DNA from: Paracidovorax anthurii
GTDB taxonomy: Bacteria; Pseudomonadota; Gammaproteobacteria; Burkholderiales; Burkholderiaceae_C
Direction: 5' to 3'
Assembly (NCBI RefSeq): GCF_003269065.1
Contig: NZ_QLTA01000038.1
Location: forward strand, 1 to 52,301
DNA: 52,301 bases
The position numbers and the translations under genes are program-made. The notes under the pieces are model-generated. The model was given only the letters and a program-made list of their open reading frames with translations, ran no database searches and was not told the DNA's origin. The stretch's first letter is position 1. Each line of letters begins with the position of its first letter. Below are positions 1 to 8,493 of the stretch, one piece after another.

Positions 1-164
1 CCACACCGGGCACGCTGCCCCAACGGCTGGATCAGTTGCTGCAACAGGCCCACTACTTCGTCCTACCGCCACGGCGACCTGAGCGAACCTACCCGCGCGA
101 GGTCAAAAACAGAGCGCACAAGTTCCCAACGAAAAAATGCCAGTCAGCTGTTAACTGACTGGCA
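1..164 (+). mobile_element. 3' end of an IS4-like insertion sequence (transposase C-terminus)
   Basis: The reading frame from base 3 is open to a TGA at 156-158 and encodes about 51 residues with an HYFVLPPRRPERTYPREVK core. The YPREVK stretch followed by a basic tail is typical of the C-terminus of IS4-family transposases. The rest of the element lies left of the window. The reading frame continues after the stop into an ATP-grasp remnant in the same frame, so the element edge must lie close to 158-170. The exact terminal repeat cannot be fixed without the other end. Confidence 0.65.
138..164 (+). terminator. Hairpin at the end of the IS transposase
   Basis: TGCCAGTCAG (138-147) and CTGACTGGCA (155-164) form a perfect 10-bp stem with a 7-base loop, and the transposase stop codon lies inside it. 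No T-run follows. It could stop transcription leaving the IS or be part of the element's end. Confidence 0.5.
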
Positions 165-584
165 TTGCGGATCATGGGGGGCAATATTCCGACGGTGTTC
201 CGGCTGGCGACGGGCGTGGATCCGTTCGCGCTGCTGGTCGACATCCATCTGACGGGCCGTTTGCCAGAGGCCTGCCGCACCGTGGCCCCGGTGAGGGCCG
301 CTGCCACGCGCAGCATCGGTCCGGCCGAGCCGGGCCGCATTCCCGATTCACTGGCATCGCAATGGACGGCGCCCTTCCATGCGCAGCTGGCCCACTGGAA
401 CGTGCGCCTTCCGGCGGGAGCGAAGGTGGAGGCGATGGACAGCACCTACTGTCCCAACCATTTCCAGCTCGTGCAGCCCTCTTCGGTGCAGGCAAGCCTG
501 TTGGCCGAATGGGTGATCGGGGTGACGGCGCATGCGACGGGCTTGCGGCTGCGCCAATCCAGCGAAGACTATTTCGGACTGTGA
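165..584 (+). pseudogene. 5'-truncated ATP-grasp protein (C-terminal remnant)
   Basis: About 139 residues remain. The start, [20 protein letters not shown], resembles the last part of the ATP-grasp fold, where an E-x-N-P-R motif carries metal-binding residues. Here that motif is cut just before the Arg, exactly where the IS ends, and no credible start codon or ribosome site precedes the fragment. The intact protein was probably a carboxylate-amine ligase of the CarB-like type, but its substrate is unknown. It stops two bases before cysC, so the intact gene was probably co-transcribed with cysC and cysQ. Confidence 0.55.
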
Positions 585-586
585 CC

Positions 587-1267
587 ATGGCGCGCGGCAA
601 ACCCGTCATTCTTGCGCCTGTCTGCGCAGCCAACCTTCATGCCCAGCGGGTGGACGTGGGGCGGGCCGAACGTGCCTTGCAAAAACGCCAGCGGCCGCTC
701 GTGCTCTGGTTCACCGGGCTGTCGGGTGCGGGCAAGTCCACGATCGCGAACCTGGTGGATGGTCAACTGTGTGCCCTGGGCTACCACAGCTACCTGATCG
801 ATGGCGACAATGTCCGATTCGGCCTGAACCGGGACCTGGGCTTCACGGACCTTGATCGTGCCGAGAATATCCGGCGCGTGGCCGAAGTGGCCAAGCTGAT
901 GCTCGATGCCGGATTGATCGTGCTGACGGCCTCCATCTCCCCCTTCCGGCAGGAGCGGGCGATGGCGCGGAACCTGTTCAGCGAAGGGGAGTTCGTCGAG
1001 GTTTTCGTGGATACGCCGCTAGAGGTGGCGGAGCAGCGCGACGTCAAGGGCCTGTATCGCAAGGCCCGGCGCGGGGAACTGGCCAACTTCACCGGCATCG
1101 ATTCACCCTACGAGACACCGGATGCGCCCGAATTGCACATCCAAACCCCTGACTGCACGCCCCAGCAGGCTTGCGACACGGTGATCGCCCACATTGCGGC
1201 CGGGCTGTCCATGCGGGCTGCCGCTTTCGACGACCCATCGCGCGTGCTGCGGAGCACGGCCCGGTGA
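587..1267 (+). CDS. cysC: Adenylyl-sulfate kinase (APS kinase)
   Basis: The 226-residue protein has the P-loop GLSGAGKST at residues 44-52 inside the CysC signature [13 protein letters not shown], then [15 protein letters not shown] and the ISPFRQER segment that binds APS. It phosphorylates adenosine 5'-phosphosulfate to PAPS in the cytoplasm. The ATG at 587 lies two bases after the ATP-grasp stop and gives a normal family length. Its stop overlaps the cysQ start (GTGA). No cysD or cysN is nearby, so the PAPS may serve sulfation rather than general sulfate assimilation; this is an inference. Confidence 0.93.
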   Translation: MARGKPVILAPVCAANLHAQRVDVGRAERALQKRQRPLVLWFTGLSGAGKSTIANLVDGQLCALGYHSYLIDGDNVRFGLNRDLGFTDLDRAENIRRVAEVAKLMLDAGLIVLTASISPFRQERAMARNLFSEGEFVEVFVDTPLEVAEQRDVKGLYRKARRGELANFTGIDSPYETPDAPELHIQTPDCTPQQACDTVIAHIAAGLSMRAAAFDDPSRVLRSTAR

Positions 1268-2067
1268 GCGTGGCCGATCGGTCCCTTGCCGGGCTGCTGG
1301 ATGCGGTGGCGGGCATCGCCCGGCGCGCGGGCGAGGCCGTGATGGAGGTCTATGGCGATGCGGATGCCTGCGTGTCGTGGAAGGATGACGGTTCGCCGGT
1401 GACGCAGGCGGACTTGCGGTCGCAGGCCGTCATCGTCGATGCGTTGCGGCAGCTGACACCCGGGGTTCCCATCGTTGCCGAGGAGGACGAAGCCCAGGCC
1501 TGCTGCGCCTTGGTCGCCGATGCGCCCTTCTGGCTGGTGGACCCTCTGGATGGCACCCGGGAGTTTCTCCGCCGCAATGGCGAATTCACCGTCAACATCG
1601 CCTTGGTGAGTGGTGCACGGGCCGTGCTGGGCGTTGTGTTCGCCCCCGCATTGGACCAGCTGTTCGCCGGCTCCCTGGAGGGGCCGGCGTTCCTGGAGGA
1701 CGCGAGGGGGCGCTGCCCCATCGCTTGCCGTGCCATCCCGCAGGAGGGCATCACCGTGGTCGGAAGCCGGTCCCATGGCGACGCCGGGGCCCTGGAAGAC
1801 TTTTTGCGCGGGTACCGCGTGGCCGCGGTGCGGCACGCGGGGTCGTCGCTCAAGCTGTGCCTTGTCGCTGCCGGCCAGGCCGATCTGTATCCCCGGCTGG
1901 GTCCGACGATGGAGTGGGACATCGCTGCCGGGCATGCCGTGCTGGCCGCTGCGGGCGGCCGAGTCACCGATCTGTCCGGTGTGCCGCTGATCTACGGCAA
2001 GCCGGATTTTCGCAATCCGCACTTTCTGGCATGCAGCAGCGGCGTGCAGAGGGCCGGGGCGCACTGA
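1264..2067 (+). CDS. cysQ: 3'(2'),5'-bisphosphate nucleotidase CysQ
   Basis: The 267-residue inositol-monophosphatase-fold protein carries the metal-binding motifs EED (residues 73-75) and DPLDGT (93-98), and a C-terminal [15 protein letters not shown]. It hydrolyses PAP, the by-product of PAPS-dependent sulfotransferases or reductases, to AMP. GTG at 1264 overlaps the cysC stop and is preferred; the in-frame ATG at 1171 lies deep inside cysC. Pairing with cysC means one gene makes the sulfate donor and the next removes its spent form. Confidence 0.92.
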   Translation: MSVADRSLAGLLDAVAGIARRAGEAVMEVYGDADACVSWKDDGSPVTQADLRSQAVIVDALRQLTPGVPIVAEEDEAQACCALVADAPFWLVDPLDGTREFLRRNGEFTVNIALVSGARAVLGVVFAPALDQLFAGSLEGPAFLEDARGRCPIACRAIPQEGITVVGSRSHGDAGALEDFLRGYRVAAVRHAGSSLKLCLVAAGQADLYPRLGPTMEWDIAAGHAVLAAAGGRVTDLSGVPLIYGKPDFRNPHFLACSSGVQRAGAH

Positions 2068-2186
2068 CGGGGCAGCGACGGGCTCCAGCCGTTGCCCTCG
2101 TGGCCATGCCCGCTTGCCGGCCCGTCATCCAGCCAGCGGGTAACGGCGTGCGGGCCTCGCGGCGGCGGGGGCACCGTGCCCTGGGT

Positions 2187-3236
2187 TCACCTGGATGGCG
2201 AAGCGTTGCCGCGTGCCGCGACCGCTTTTTCCGCCTGGTCCACGAGGTCCGTGCCGATCTGGCCCTTCCATTTTTCGAACACCGGGCGTGTCGCCTGCAC
2301 GAACGCCGCGCGTTCGGTGGGGCTGAGTTGCGTGACGGTCACGCCATGGCTGGCGATCTCCTTGAGCAGGGGCTTGTCTGCCTCGACCATGCCCTTGCGG
2401 GCGATGGCGACCTGTTCCTTGCCCGCATCGATGGCGGCCTGCCGGACGATGTCGCGGTCCGCGGGCGTCCAGGAGTTCCAGATCTCCTTGTTCACCACGA
2501 AGACCAGTGGGTCGTTCATGTAGCCCCACAGGGTGATGTACTTCTGGGCCACGGTGTAGAGCTTGGCCGTCATATAGACGGACACGGGGTTCTCCTGTCC
2601 GTCCACGGCGCTGCTGGCCATGGCCGGCTGGGCGTCGGCCCAGCTCATCTGGGTGGGGTTGGCGCCGAGGGCGGTGAAGGTGTCGAGGAAGAGCGGCGAG
2701 CCGACGACGCGGATCTTCAGGCCCTTGAGGTCCGCGGGGCTCTTGATGGGCTTCTTGGAGTTGGAGATCTCCCGGTAGCCGTTCTCGCCCCAGGCGAGCG
2801 GCACCACGCCGGCTTTTTCCAGCGTCTGGAAGAGGCTCTTGCCGACTTCGCCCTGGGTGACCGCGTCCACGGCCGCATAGTCGGGGAAGAGGAAGGGCAG
2901 GGAGAAGAGGTTGAGCGCCTTGACCTGCGGGGACCAGTTGATGGTGGAGCCCACGGCCATGTCGATCACGCCCTGGCGCAGCGCGCTGAATTCGCGCGTC
3001 TGGTCACCCTGGATGAGCGAGACGCCCGGGTAGAGCTTGATGTTGATGCGGCCCTGCGTGCGCTCGCGCACCTTGTTCGCCCACAGCTCGCCGCCCTTGC
3101 CCCAGGGGAAGGCCGTGCCCAGCACCAGCGACATGCGGTATTCGCTCTTGTAGTTCTGGGCGAACGCCGGGGTGGCTGAAAAGGCGAGGGTGGCGGCCGC
3201 CGCGACGGCCGTGGCGAGGAAGGTGCGCAGTTGCAT
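2187..3236 (-). CDS. dctP: TRAP transporter solute-binding protein (DctP family)
   Basis: The 349-residue periplasmic protein begins with a signal peptide (cleavage near AFA, residue 26). It contains the DctP-family core: LKGLKIRVVGSPLFLDTF, then the conserved Pro/Asn and QENP segments. A clear ribosome site (AAGGAGA) precedes the ATG. It binds the substrate, probably an organic acid, and delivers it to the DctQM membrane complex encoded upstream on the same strand. The exact substrate cannot be read from the sequence. Confidence 0.9.
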   Translation of the reverse strand: MQLRTFLATAVAAAATLAFSATPAFAQNYKSEYRMSLVLGTAFPWGKGGELWANKVRERTQGRINIKLYPGVSLIQGDQTREFSALRQGVIDMAVGSTINWSPQVKALNLFSLPFLFPDYAAVDAVTQGEVGKSLFQTLEKAGVVPLAWGENGYREISNSKKPIKSPADLKGLKIRVVGSPLFLDTFTALGANPTQMSWADAQPAMASSAVDGQENPVSVYMTAKLYTVAQKYITLWGYMNDPLVFVVNKEIWNSWTPADRDIVRQAAIDAGKEQVAIARKGMVEADKPLLKEIASHGVTVTQLSPTERAAFVQATRPVFEKWKGQIGTDLVDQAEKAVAARGNASPSR

Positions 3237-3291
3237 GGATTCGTCTCCTTGTTGTGGTCTGGATCGGGAAGGAAAAGGGTGTGCGGGGGCG

Positions 3292-4590
3292 TCAGTAGCC
3301 CAGGCGGGCCGGCAGCCACAGCGCCAGTTGCGGGAAGGCGATCACGGCCACCATCACGAGGAACATGGCCAGCAGCATCGGGCCGACCCAGCGCACGGTG
3401 GACTCCATGCGCACGCCCGCGATGCGGCACGACACCATGAGGTTCACGGCGAGCGGCGGCGTGAACTGGCCCAGCGCCACCTTGAGCGTGAGGATCACGC
3501 CGAACCACACGGGGTCCCACTGGTAGTGCTGCATGATGGGCAGCAGCAGAGGCACGAAGATCAGGAAGATCGAGATGCCGTCGAGGAACATCCCCACGGT
3601 GATGAGCAGCAGGATGAGCAGCGCCAGCACGCCCCATTCCCCCAGGCCCGAATGCACGATGGCGTCGGCCACCGGGTCGATCACGCCCAGTGTGGAGAGC
3701 GAGAACGCGAAGATGCCCGCGAGCGACACCACGAGCAGGATCACCGCCGAGAGCTCGCCGGCTTCGCGCAGGATCGGGAACAGGTCGCGGATGCCGATGG
3801 TGCGGTGGATGCACATGCCCACGAACAGGCCGTAGAACACGGCCACCACGGCGGCCTCGGTGGGCGTGAACCAGCCTGCCCGCATGCCGCCCAGGATCAG
3901 CACGGGCGCGGCCAGGCCCCAGGACGCTTCCCGCAGGCTTTTCCAGAACGGGGGGCGCGGCATCACGGCTTCGTTCTCGCCCATGCGGTGCCGGCGTGCC
4001 AGCCACACGGCGGGCACGATGAGGGCGATGCCCGCCAGCACGCCGGGCACCATGCCCGCGGCGAACAGGGCCGGCACCGAGGCGCCCGGCACGAGGACCG
4101 AGTAGATGATGAAGGCCACCGAGGGGGGAATCAGGATGTCGGTGGCGGCGGCGGCGCCGACCACGCTGGCCGAGAACGACCCGGGATAGCCCGCGCGCGA
4201 CATGGCCGCGATCATCACGCCGCCCACGGCGGCCGCGTTGGCCGGGCCCGAGCCCGAGATGCCGCCCAGGAACATGGCCACGGCGATCGCCACCAGGGGC
4301 AGCATGCCGGGCCCGCGCCCGACGATGGCCACGGCGAAATTGACCAGGCGCAGGGCCACGCCCGAGCGGTCGAAGATCGAGCCCACGAGCACGAACATCG
4401 GGATCGCGAGCAGCGGGTACTTGCCGAGCCCGGCGTAGAAGTTCTGGGGCACGGCCAGCAGGCCGAACCAGGGGCTTGCGGCATTGGCGATGGCGATGGC
4501 GGCCGCGCCGGCCAGCCCGAGCGCCGCGCCGATCGGCACGCCGGCGATCATCATGGCCAGGAAGGCCGCGAAGAGCAGAGTCGCGATCAT
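3292..4590 (-). CDS. dctM: TRAP transporter large permease (DctM family)
   Basis: The 432-residue protein is almost entirely hydrophobic, with about 12 membrane segments. It has the DctM features GGISGSGPANAAAVG and IPPSVAFIIYSVL, and a C-terminal QFTPPLAVNLMVSC. It is the ion-coupled channel subunit. The start at 4590 overlaps the dctQ stop (ATGA), as is usual for translationally coupled TRAP genes. The longer reading frame to 4740 would add 50 residues of non-hydrophobic sequence read from within dctQ and is rejected. Confidence 0.92.
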   Translation of the reverse strand: MIATLLFAAFLAMMIAGVPIGAALGLAGAAAIAIANAASPWFGLLAVPQNFYAGLGKYPLLAIPMFVLVGSIFDRSGVALRLVNFAVAIVGRGPGMLPLVAIAVAMFLGGISGSGPANAAAVGGVMIAAMSRAGYPGSFSASVVGAAAATDILIPPSVAFIIYSVLVPGASVPALFAAGMVPGVLAGIALIVPAVWLARRHRMGENEAVMPRPPFWKSLREASWGLAAPVLILGGMRAGWFTPTEAAVVAVFYGLFVGMCIHRTIGIRDLFPILREAGELSAVILLVVSLAGIFAFSLSTLGVIDPVADAIVHSGLGEWGVLALLILLLITVGMFLDGISIFLIFVPLLLPIMQHYQWDPVWFGVILTLKVALGQFTPPLAVNLMVSCRIAGVRMESTVRWVGPMLLAMFLVMVAVIAFPQLALWLPARLGY

Positions 4591-5141
4591 GGCCTGGAAT
4601 CCTCGGCCGGGGCTGCCGCGCCGCGGCGGATGAAAAGCCCGATCGCGCGCGATGCGATCAACGCGGAGAGAACGGGCAGCCAGGCGGAGTACCACCACTG
4701 GGGGATGCCGATGCCGGGAGAGGTTTCGCCGAAGCGCCAATCGTCCCAGGCGACGCGCCCGCTCAGCACGGCGATGCCCGCGAACAGCAGCGCGACCATG
4801 AGCGCGCCGAACCGCGCCAGCGCGCGCCGCCGGGCGGGCGATCCGCCCTCCGCGAAGTATTCGATGCGGATGTGCACGTCCCGCGCCACCGCGGCGGAGC
4901 CCGCCACCAGGGCCAGCACGATCATCAGGAAGACGGAAATCTCCTCCGTCCAGGCGAACGACGAGTTGGTGAAGTAGCGCACCAGCACGTTGGCGAACGT
5001 GATGAGCGCCAGCAGCGCCATGGTGGCGACGGTCAGGCAGTCTTCGATGCGCAATGCGCGGGGCGGTCCGCCGGCCGGGGTGTTCGCAAGGGGGGAAGGG
5101 TCGGCTTCGGCTTCGGAGCCGGGAGGGGTGGGGTCGGGCAT
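4587..5141 (-). CDS. dctQ: TRAP transporter small permease (DctQ family)
   Basis: The 184-residue protein has four predicted membrane segments and the DctQ hallmark NVLVRYFTNSSFAWTEEIS near the first and second helices. It is first in the dctQ-dctM-dctP operon. The start at 5141 places about 30 hydrophilic residues before the first helix; the frame extends upstream to 5348 but would run through the regulator's promoter. Confidence 0.87.
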   Translation of the reverse strand: MPDPTPPGSEAEADPSPLANTPAGGPPRALRIEDCLTVATMALLALITFANVLVRYFTNSSFAWTEEISVFLMIVLALVAGSAAVARDVHIRIEYFAEGGSPARRRALARFGALMVALLFAGIAVLSGRVAWDDWRFGETSPGIGIPQWWYSAWLPVLSALIASRAIGLFIRRGAAAPAEDSRP

Positions 5142-5324
5142 GGAGCGGGCGATGGGCGGGCGGTCGGAGGCGAAGGCGCAGGTCCGCCGGACCGTGCGGC
5201 GTCGTGGGCCCCGGGCTGGACGGTGGCGCGCAGGGTGGGCGCCGGTGGATTGTGCCGTCGGACGCGCCCGAAACTGGTGCAGGGTTTCCCGAAGTGGATG
5301 CTGCCGCGCTTGATCCGGCGCGCC

Positions 5325-5330
5325 GATAAT
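5325..5330 (+). promoter_or_regulatory. -10-like box of the LysR gene; possible leaderless start
   Basis: GATAAT ends seven bases before the preferred ATG at 5338, so a normal start of transcription would fall at or next to the A of the ATG. No Shine-Dalgarno sequence is visible. The 196-bp gap to divergent dctQ (5142-5337) would also hold the operator. A -35 box is not obvious. Confidence 0.35.
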
Positions 5331-5337
5331 GCGCGCC

Positions 5338-6276
5338 ATGGAAACCAAGTGGCTAGAGGACTTCGTGAGCCTCGCGGAAACGCGCAGCTTCAGCCGTTCG
5401 GCGCAGCTGCGTCACGTGACCCAGCCGGCGTTCTCGCGACGCATTCAGGCGCTGGAGGCCTGGGCGGGAACCGATCTCGTGGATCGCAGTTCCTACCCGA
5501 CCCGGCTGACCCCGGCGGGCAAGACGCTCTACGAGGAGGCCCTGGATGTGCTGCAGTCCTTGCAGAACACCCGTGCCATGCTCCGGGCGCATACCAGCGC
5601 GGACAAGGACATGGTGGAGTTCGCGGTTCCGCACACGCTCGCCTTCACGTTCTTTCCGGCCTGGCTCTCCGGCCTGCGCGAACGCTTCGGGCCGGTGAAG
5701 AGCCGCTTGATCGCCCTCAATGTCCACGATGCCGTGCTGCGCCTGGTGGAGGGGGGGTGCGATCTGCTGATCGCCTACCACCACCCCTCCCAGCCCCTGC
5801 AACTGGACTCCGACCGGTACGACATGGTTACGCTGGGGCAGGAGATCCTGTCTCCCTATTCCCGGGCCGATGGCAACGGACGGCCCCTGTACACGCTTCC
5901 AGGTGAGCCGGGGCAGCCGCTGCCCTATCTGGGCTATGCGCCGGGTGCTTATCTGGGGCGGGTGACCGAACTCATCCTCAAGCAGTCCGGCACGCCGATA
6001 CACCTGGACCGCGTGTACGAAACCGACATGGCCGAAGGGCTGAAGGCGATGGCGCTGGAGGGGCACGGGATCGCTTTCCTGCCCCACAGCGCCGTCAAGA
6101 AGGAGCTGCGCTCGCGCCGCCTGGTGAGCGCGGTCCGTGACGGTGTGAACGATCTGCAGATGACGATGGAGGTGCGGGCCTACCGCCAGAAGCCCTCCGG
6201 GAAAGACCGTGCCAAGGGGACGGCGGAATCCCTCTGGAGCTATCTGCAGGCGCACGGCACGGACAAGCCGCTGTAG
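5338..6276 (+). CDS. LysR-family transcriptional regulator, HypT/YjiE-like
   Basis: The 312-residue protein starts METKWLEDFVSLAETRSFSR and has the winged-helix recognition segment QPAFSRRIQALE, then a periplasmic-binding-protein-like effector domain. The METKW start and overall layout resemble E. coli HypT (YjiE/QseD). It is divergent from the TRAP operon and upstream of the amino-acid transporter genes, and could control either. ATG 5338 was chosen over 5329 because it matches the family start. Confidence 0.88.
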   Translation: METKWLEDFVSLAETRSFSRSAQLRHVTQPAFSRRIQALEAWAGTDLVDRSSYPTRLTPAGKTLYEEALDVLQSLQNTRAMLRAHTSADKDMVEFAVPHTLAFTFFPAWLSGLRERFGPVKSRLIALNVHDAVLRLVEGGCDLLIAYHHPSQPLQLDSDRYDMVTLGQEILSPYSRADGNGRPLYTLPGEPGQPLPYLGYAPGAYLGRVTELILKQSGTPIHLDRVYETDMAEGLKAMALEGHGIAFLPHSAVKKELRSRRLVSAVRDGVNDLQMTMEVRAYRQKPSGKDRAKGTAESLWSYLQAHGTDKPL

Positions 6277-6300
6277 CACATGCTACTGAAATTATGTGCT
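6275..6300 (+). repeat. Small hairpin after the LysR gene, GCTACTG-type element
   Basis: AGCACAT (6275-6281) pairs with ATGTGCT (6294-6300), and the first arm overlaps the LysR stop codon. The inner GCTACTGAA is shared with the element at 28441. No T-run follows, so termination is uncertain. Confidence 0.4.
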
Positions 6301-6458
6301 GATTGCATGGTTTGATCTTGCAATCGGCATTGGAAAGCAGGTGTGACAGGACGTACATTCCGTCCGGCGTCCGGGTAGCAGTTACTGAACTGCCGCCCAC
6401 AGAGATGCCCGGCTGGCGCAGAATTTGCTCCAGTCAGTATTCCATGCCGAGACAAACC

Positions 6459-7349
6459 ATGAATCCTGTTCGCCTGTGGCGTGCCGTAATGGGCACGGCC
6501 GCTCTTTGCTGTGCCATGGCTTCCCATGCCGGGGTGCTGGAGCGCATCGCCTCAGGCGGTAAGCTGGTGGTGGCCTACCGGGAATCCTCGATCCCGTTTT
6601 CCTTCAAGGACGCCAAGGGCCAGCCTGCCGGATACGCCGTCGATCTGTGCCTGCGCGTGGCGGATGCCGTGCGCAAGAAGACCGGCCGCAAGGACATGGA
6701 AATCGAGTACGTGTCGGTCGATCTGACCTCGCGCATGGAAGCCATCGCCAAGGGCCGCGCGGACCTGGAATGCGGCTCCACCACCAACAACGCGGAGCGG
6801 CGCCAGACCGTCGCGTTCACGATCCCCCACTTCATCACCGGCGCGCGCCTGCTGGTCAAGGCCTCCAGCAACATCGACCGCATCGAGGACATGGGCGGCC
6901 GCAAGCTGGTGTCCACGCGCGGCACGACCACCCTCAAGATCGTCCAGCAGCTCAACCGCGAGCGGGCCCTGCAGATGACCGTTCTCGAGGCGCCGGACGA
7001 CATGCGTGCCGTGGAAATGGTCGAGAAAGGCGAGGCCGATGCCTTCGCCATGGACGACGTCCTGCTCTTCGGCCTGGCCTCCAGCCGTCCCGACCCCTCG
7101 GCGCTCAAGGTGGTCGGCCGGTTCATCACCACCGAGCCCCTGGCGATCATGCTGCCCAAGGGCGATCCCGATTTCAAGAAGGTCGTGGATGACGAGATGC
7201 GGCGCCTCATCACGAGCCGCGAGGTCTATCCCATCTACGACAAGTGGTTCGCACAGCCGATTCCACCCTCCAACCGGGCACTGAATTTGCCAGTGAGCTA
7301 TCTGCTGCGCGAGTTCTGGAAATACCCTACGGACCAAGTCCCGTTCTGA
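6459..7349 (+). CDS. Amino-acid ABC transporter substrate-binding protein, second copy
   Basis: The 296-residue secreted protein has a signal peptide ending near SHA, followed by an SBP_bac_3 domain. It shares its layout with the GltI protein just downstream: both have ECGSTTNN, the RGTTT/TGTTT ligand-binding segment, and YDKWF followed by QPIPP near the C-terminus. It has no permease of its own and may feed the GltJKL complex with another ligand. ATG 6459 gives a compact signal peptide; ATG 6444 is also possible. The DNA at 6301-6458 holds its promoter region, but I see no clear boxes. Confidence 0.85.
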   Translation: MNPVRLWRAVMGTAALCCAMASHAGVLERIASGGKLVVAYRESSIPFSFKDAKGQPAGYAVDLCLRVADAVRKKTGRKDMEIEYVSVDLTSRMEAIAKGRADLECGSTTNNAERRQTVAFTIPHFITGARLLVKASSNIDRIEDMGGRKLVSTRGTTTLKIVQQLNRERALQMTVLEAPDDMRAVEMVEKGEADAFAMDDVLLFGLASSRPDPSALKVVGRFITTEPLAIMLPKGDPDFKKVVDDEMRRLITSREVYPIYDKWFAQPIPPSNRALNLPVSYLLREFWKYPTDQVPF

Positions 7350-7468
7350 TGCGCGTGCCGTGGCCCGCGCTCCCTCCCTGTTCCGGATATTCCCTGTCGG
7401 CCCAAGTGCTTTGCGGGCGTCTATCTAGAATGACCCTTCCCTTGTATCCATAAGCTAAGGAGATCCTG

Positions 7469-8371
7469 ATGAAGAAACATTTGTTGGCAATTGCCATCAC
7501 GGCTGTCGCAGCGGGCAGCGCGTTCGCACAAGCCAATGACACGCTGGCCAAGATCAAGGCCTCCGGCACGATCACCGAAGGCGTTCGCGAGTCCTCGGGC
7601 CTCTCCTACACCCTGGGTGACGGCAAATACACGGGTTTCCATTACGACGTCTGCGCGCGGGTCATCTCCGACATCCAGAAGCAGCTCGGCCTGTCCAAGC
7701 TGGAAGTGAAGTACCAGCCGGTGACCTCGCAGAACCGCATCCCGCTGGTGCAGAACGGCACCGTGGACATCGAGTGCGGCTCCACCACCAACAACCAGGC
7801 GCGCCAGAAGGACGTGGCCTTCGCCGTGACCACCTACGTGGAAGAAGTCCGCATCGCCGTCAAGGCCAACTCGGGCATCGCAGGCATCAAGGACTTGAAC
7901 GGCAAGACCATCGCCACGACCACCGGCACCACGACGGTGCAGACCCTGCGCAAGAACAAGCGCGCCGATGGCCTGACCTTCAAGGAAGTGTTCGGCAAGG
8001 ACCACTCCGACAGCTTCCTGCTGCTGGAGTCCGGCCGCGCCGACGCCTTCATCATGGACGGCTCCATCCTGGCGGCCAACATCGCCAAGTCCAAGGCCCC
8101 TGCCGACTTCAAGATCGTGGGCGAGACGCTGAGCGTGGAGCCCATCGCCATCATGATCCGCAAGGAAGACGCTGCCTTCAAGAAGGCCGTGGACGACAGC
8201 CTCAAGGCGATGATGAAGTCCGGCGACATGGCCAAGCTCTATGACAAGTGGTTCATGCAGCCCATTCCCCCGAACAACGTGAAGATCGGCCTGCCCGTGA
8301 GCGAAGCCACCAAGGCCGCATGGGCCAGCCCCAACGACAAGCCCATGGAGGAATACACGCCCAAGGACTGA
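7469..8371 (+). CDS. gltI: Glutamate/aspartate ABC transporter substrate-binding protein
   Basis: The 300-residue protein starts with the signal peptide MKKHLLAIAITAVAAGSAFA and has the GltI-type core: GVRESSGLSYTL, ECGSTTNNQARQ, TGTTTVQTLRKN, then YDKWFMQPIPP. A strong AAGGAGA ribosome site lies about seven bases before the ATG, and a TAGAAT -10-like box at 7426-7431 suggests its own promoter. It binds acidic amino acids in the periplasm. It is followed by a hairpin and then the permease genes. Confidence 0.92.
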   Translation: MKKHLLAIAITAVAAGSAFAQANDTLAKIKASGTITEGVRESSGLSYTLGDGKYTGFHYDVCARVISDIQKQLGLSKLEVKYQPVTSQNRIPLVQNGTVDIECGSTTNNQARQKDVAFAVTTYVEEVRIAVKANSGIAGIKDLNGKTIATTTGTTTVQTLRKNKRADGLTFKEVFGKDHSDSFLLLESGRADAFIMDGSILAANIAKSKAPADFKIVGETLSVEPIAIMIRKEDAAFKKAVDDSLKAMMKSGDMAKLYDKWFMQPIPPNNVKIGLPVSEATKAAWASPNDKPMEEYTPKD

Positions 8372-8397
8372 CGCGCACGGACGTGCCCGTCCTGCCA

Positions 8398-8424
8398 ACG
8401 CCCACCTTGCCGGTGGGCGTTTGT
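8398..8424 (+). terminator. Attenuator-like hairpin between gltI and gltJ
   Basis: ACGCCCACC (8398-8406) and GGTGGGCGT (8412-8420) form a 9-bp stem with a 5-base loop, followed by TTGTT. The short T-run suggests partial termination or 3'-end protection, leaving more binding-protein mRNA than permease mRNA. Confidence 0.7.
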
Positions 8425-8493
8425 TCGTTGCTCCGGTGCAGGACGGACACCCGTTGGATTTGAAGACGTAAGACGATTTGAGAAGGATTTCCC

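Noticed and set aside
3172-4977. A 601-codon plus-strand frame opposite the TRAP genes
   Set aside because: His/Arg/Glu-rich shadow of dctM/dctQ; the minus-strand proteins match known families along their length.
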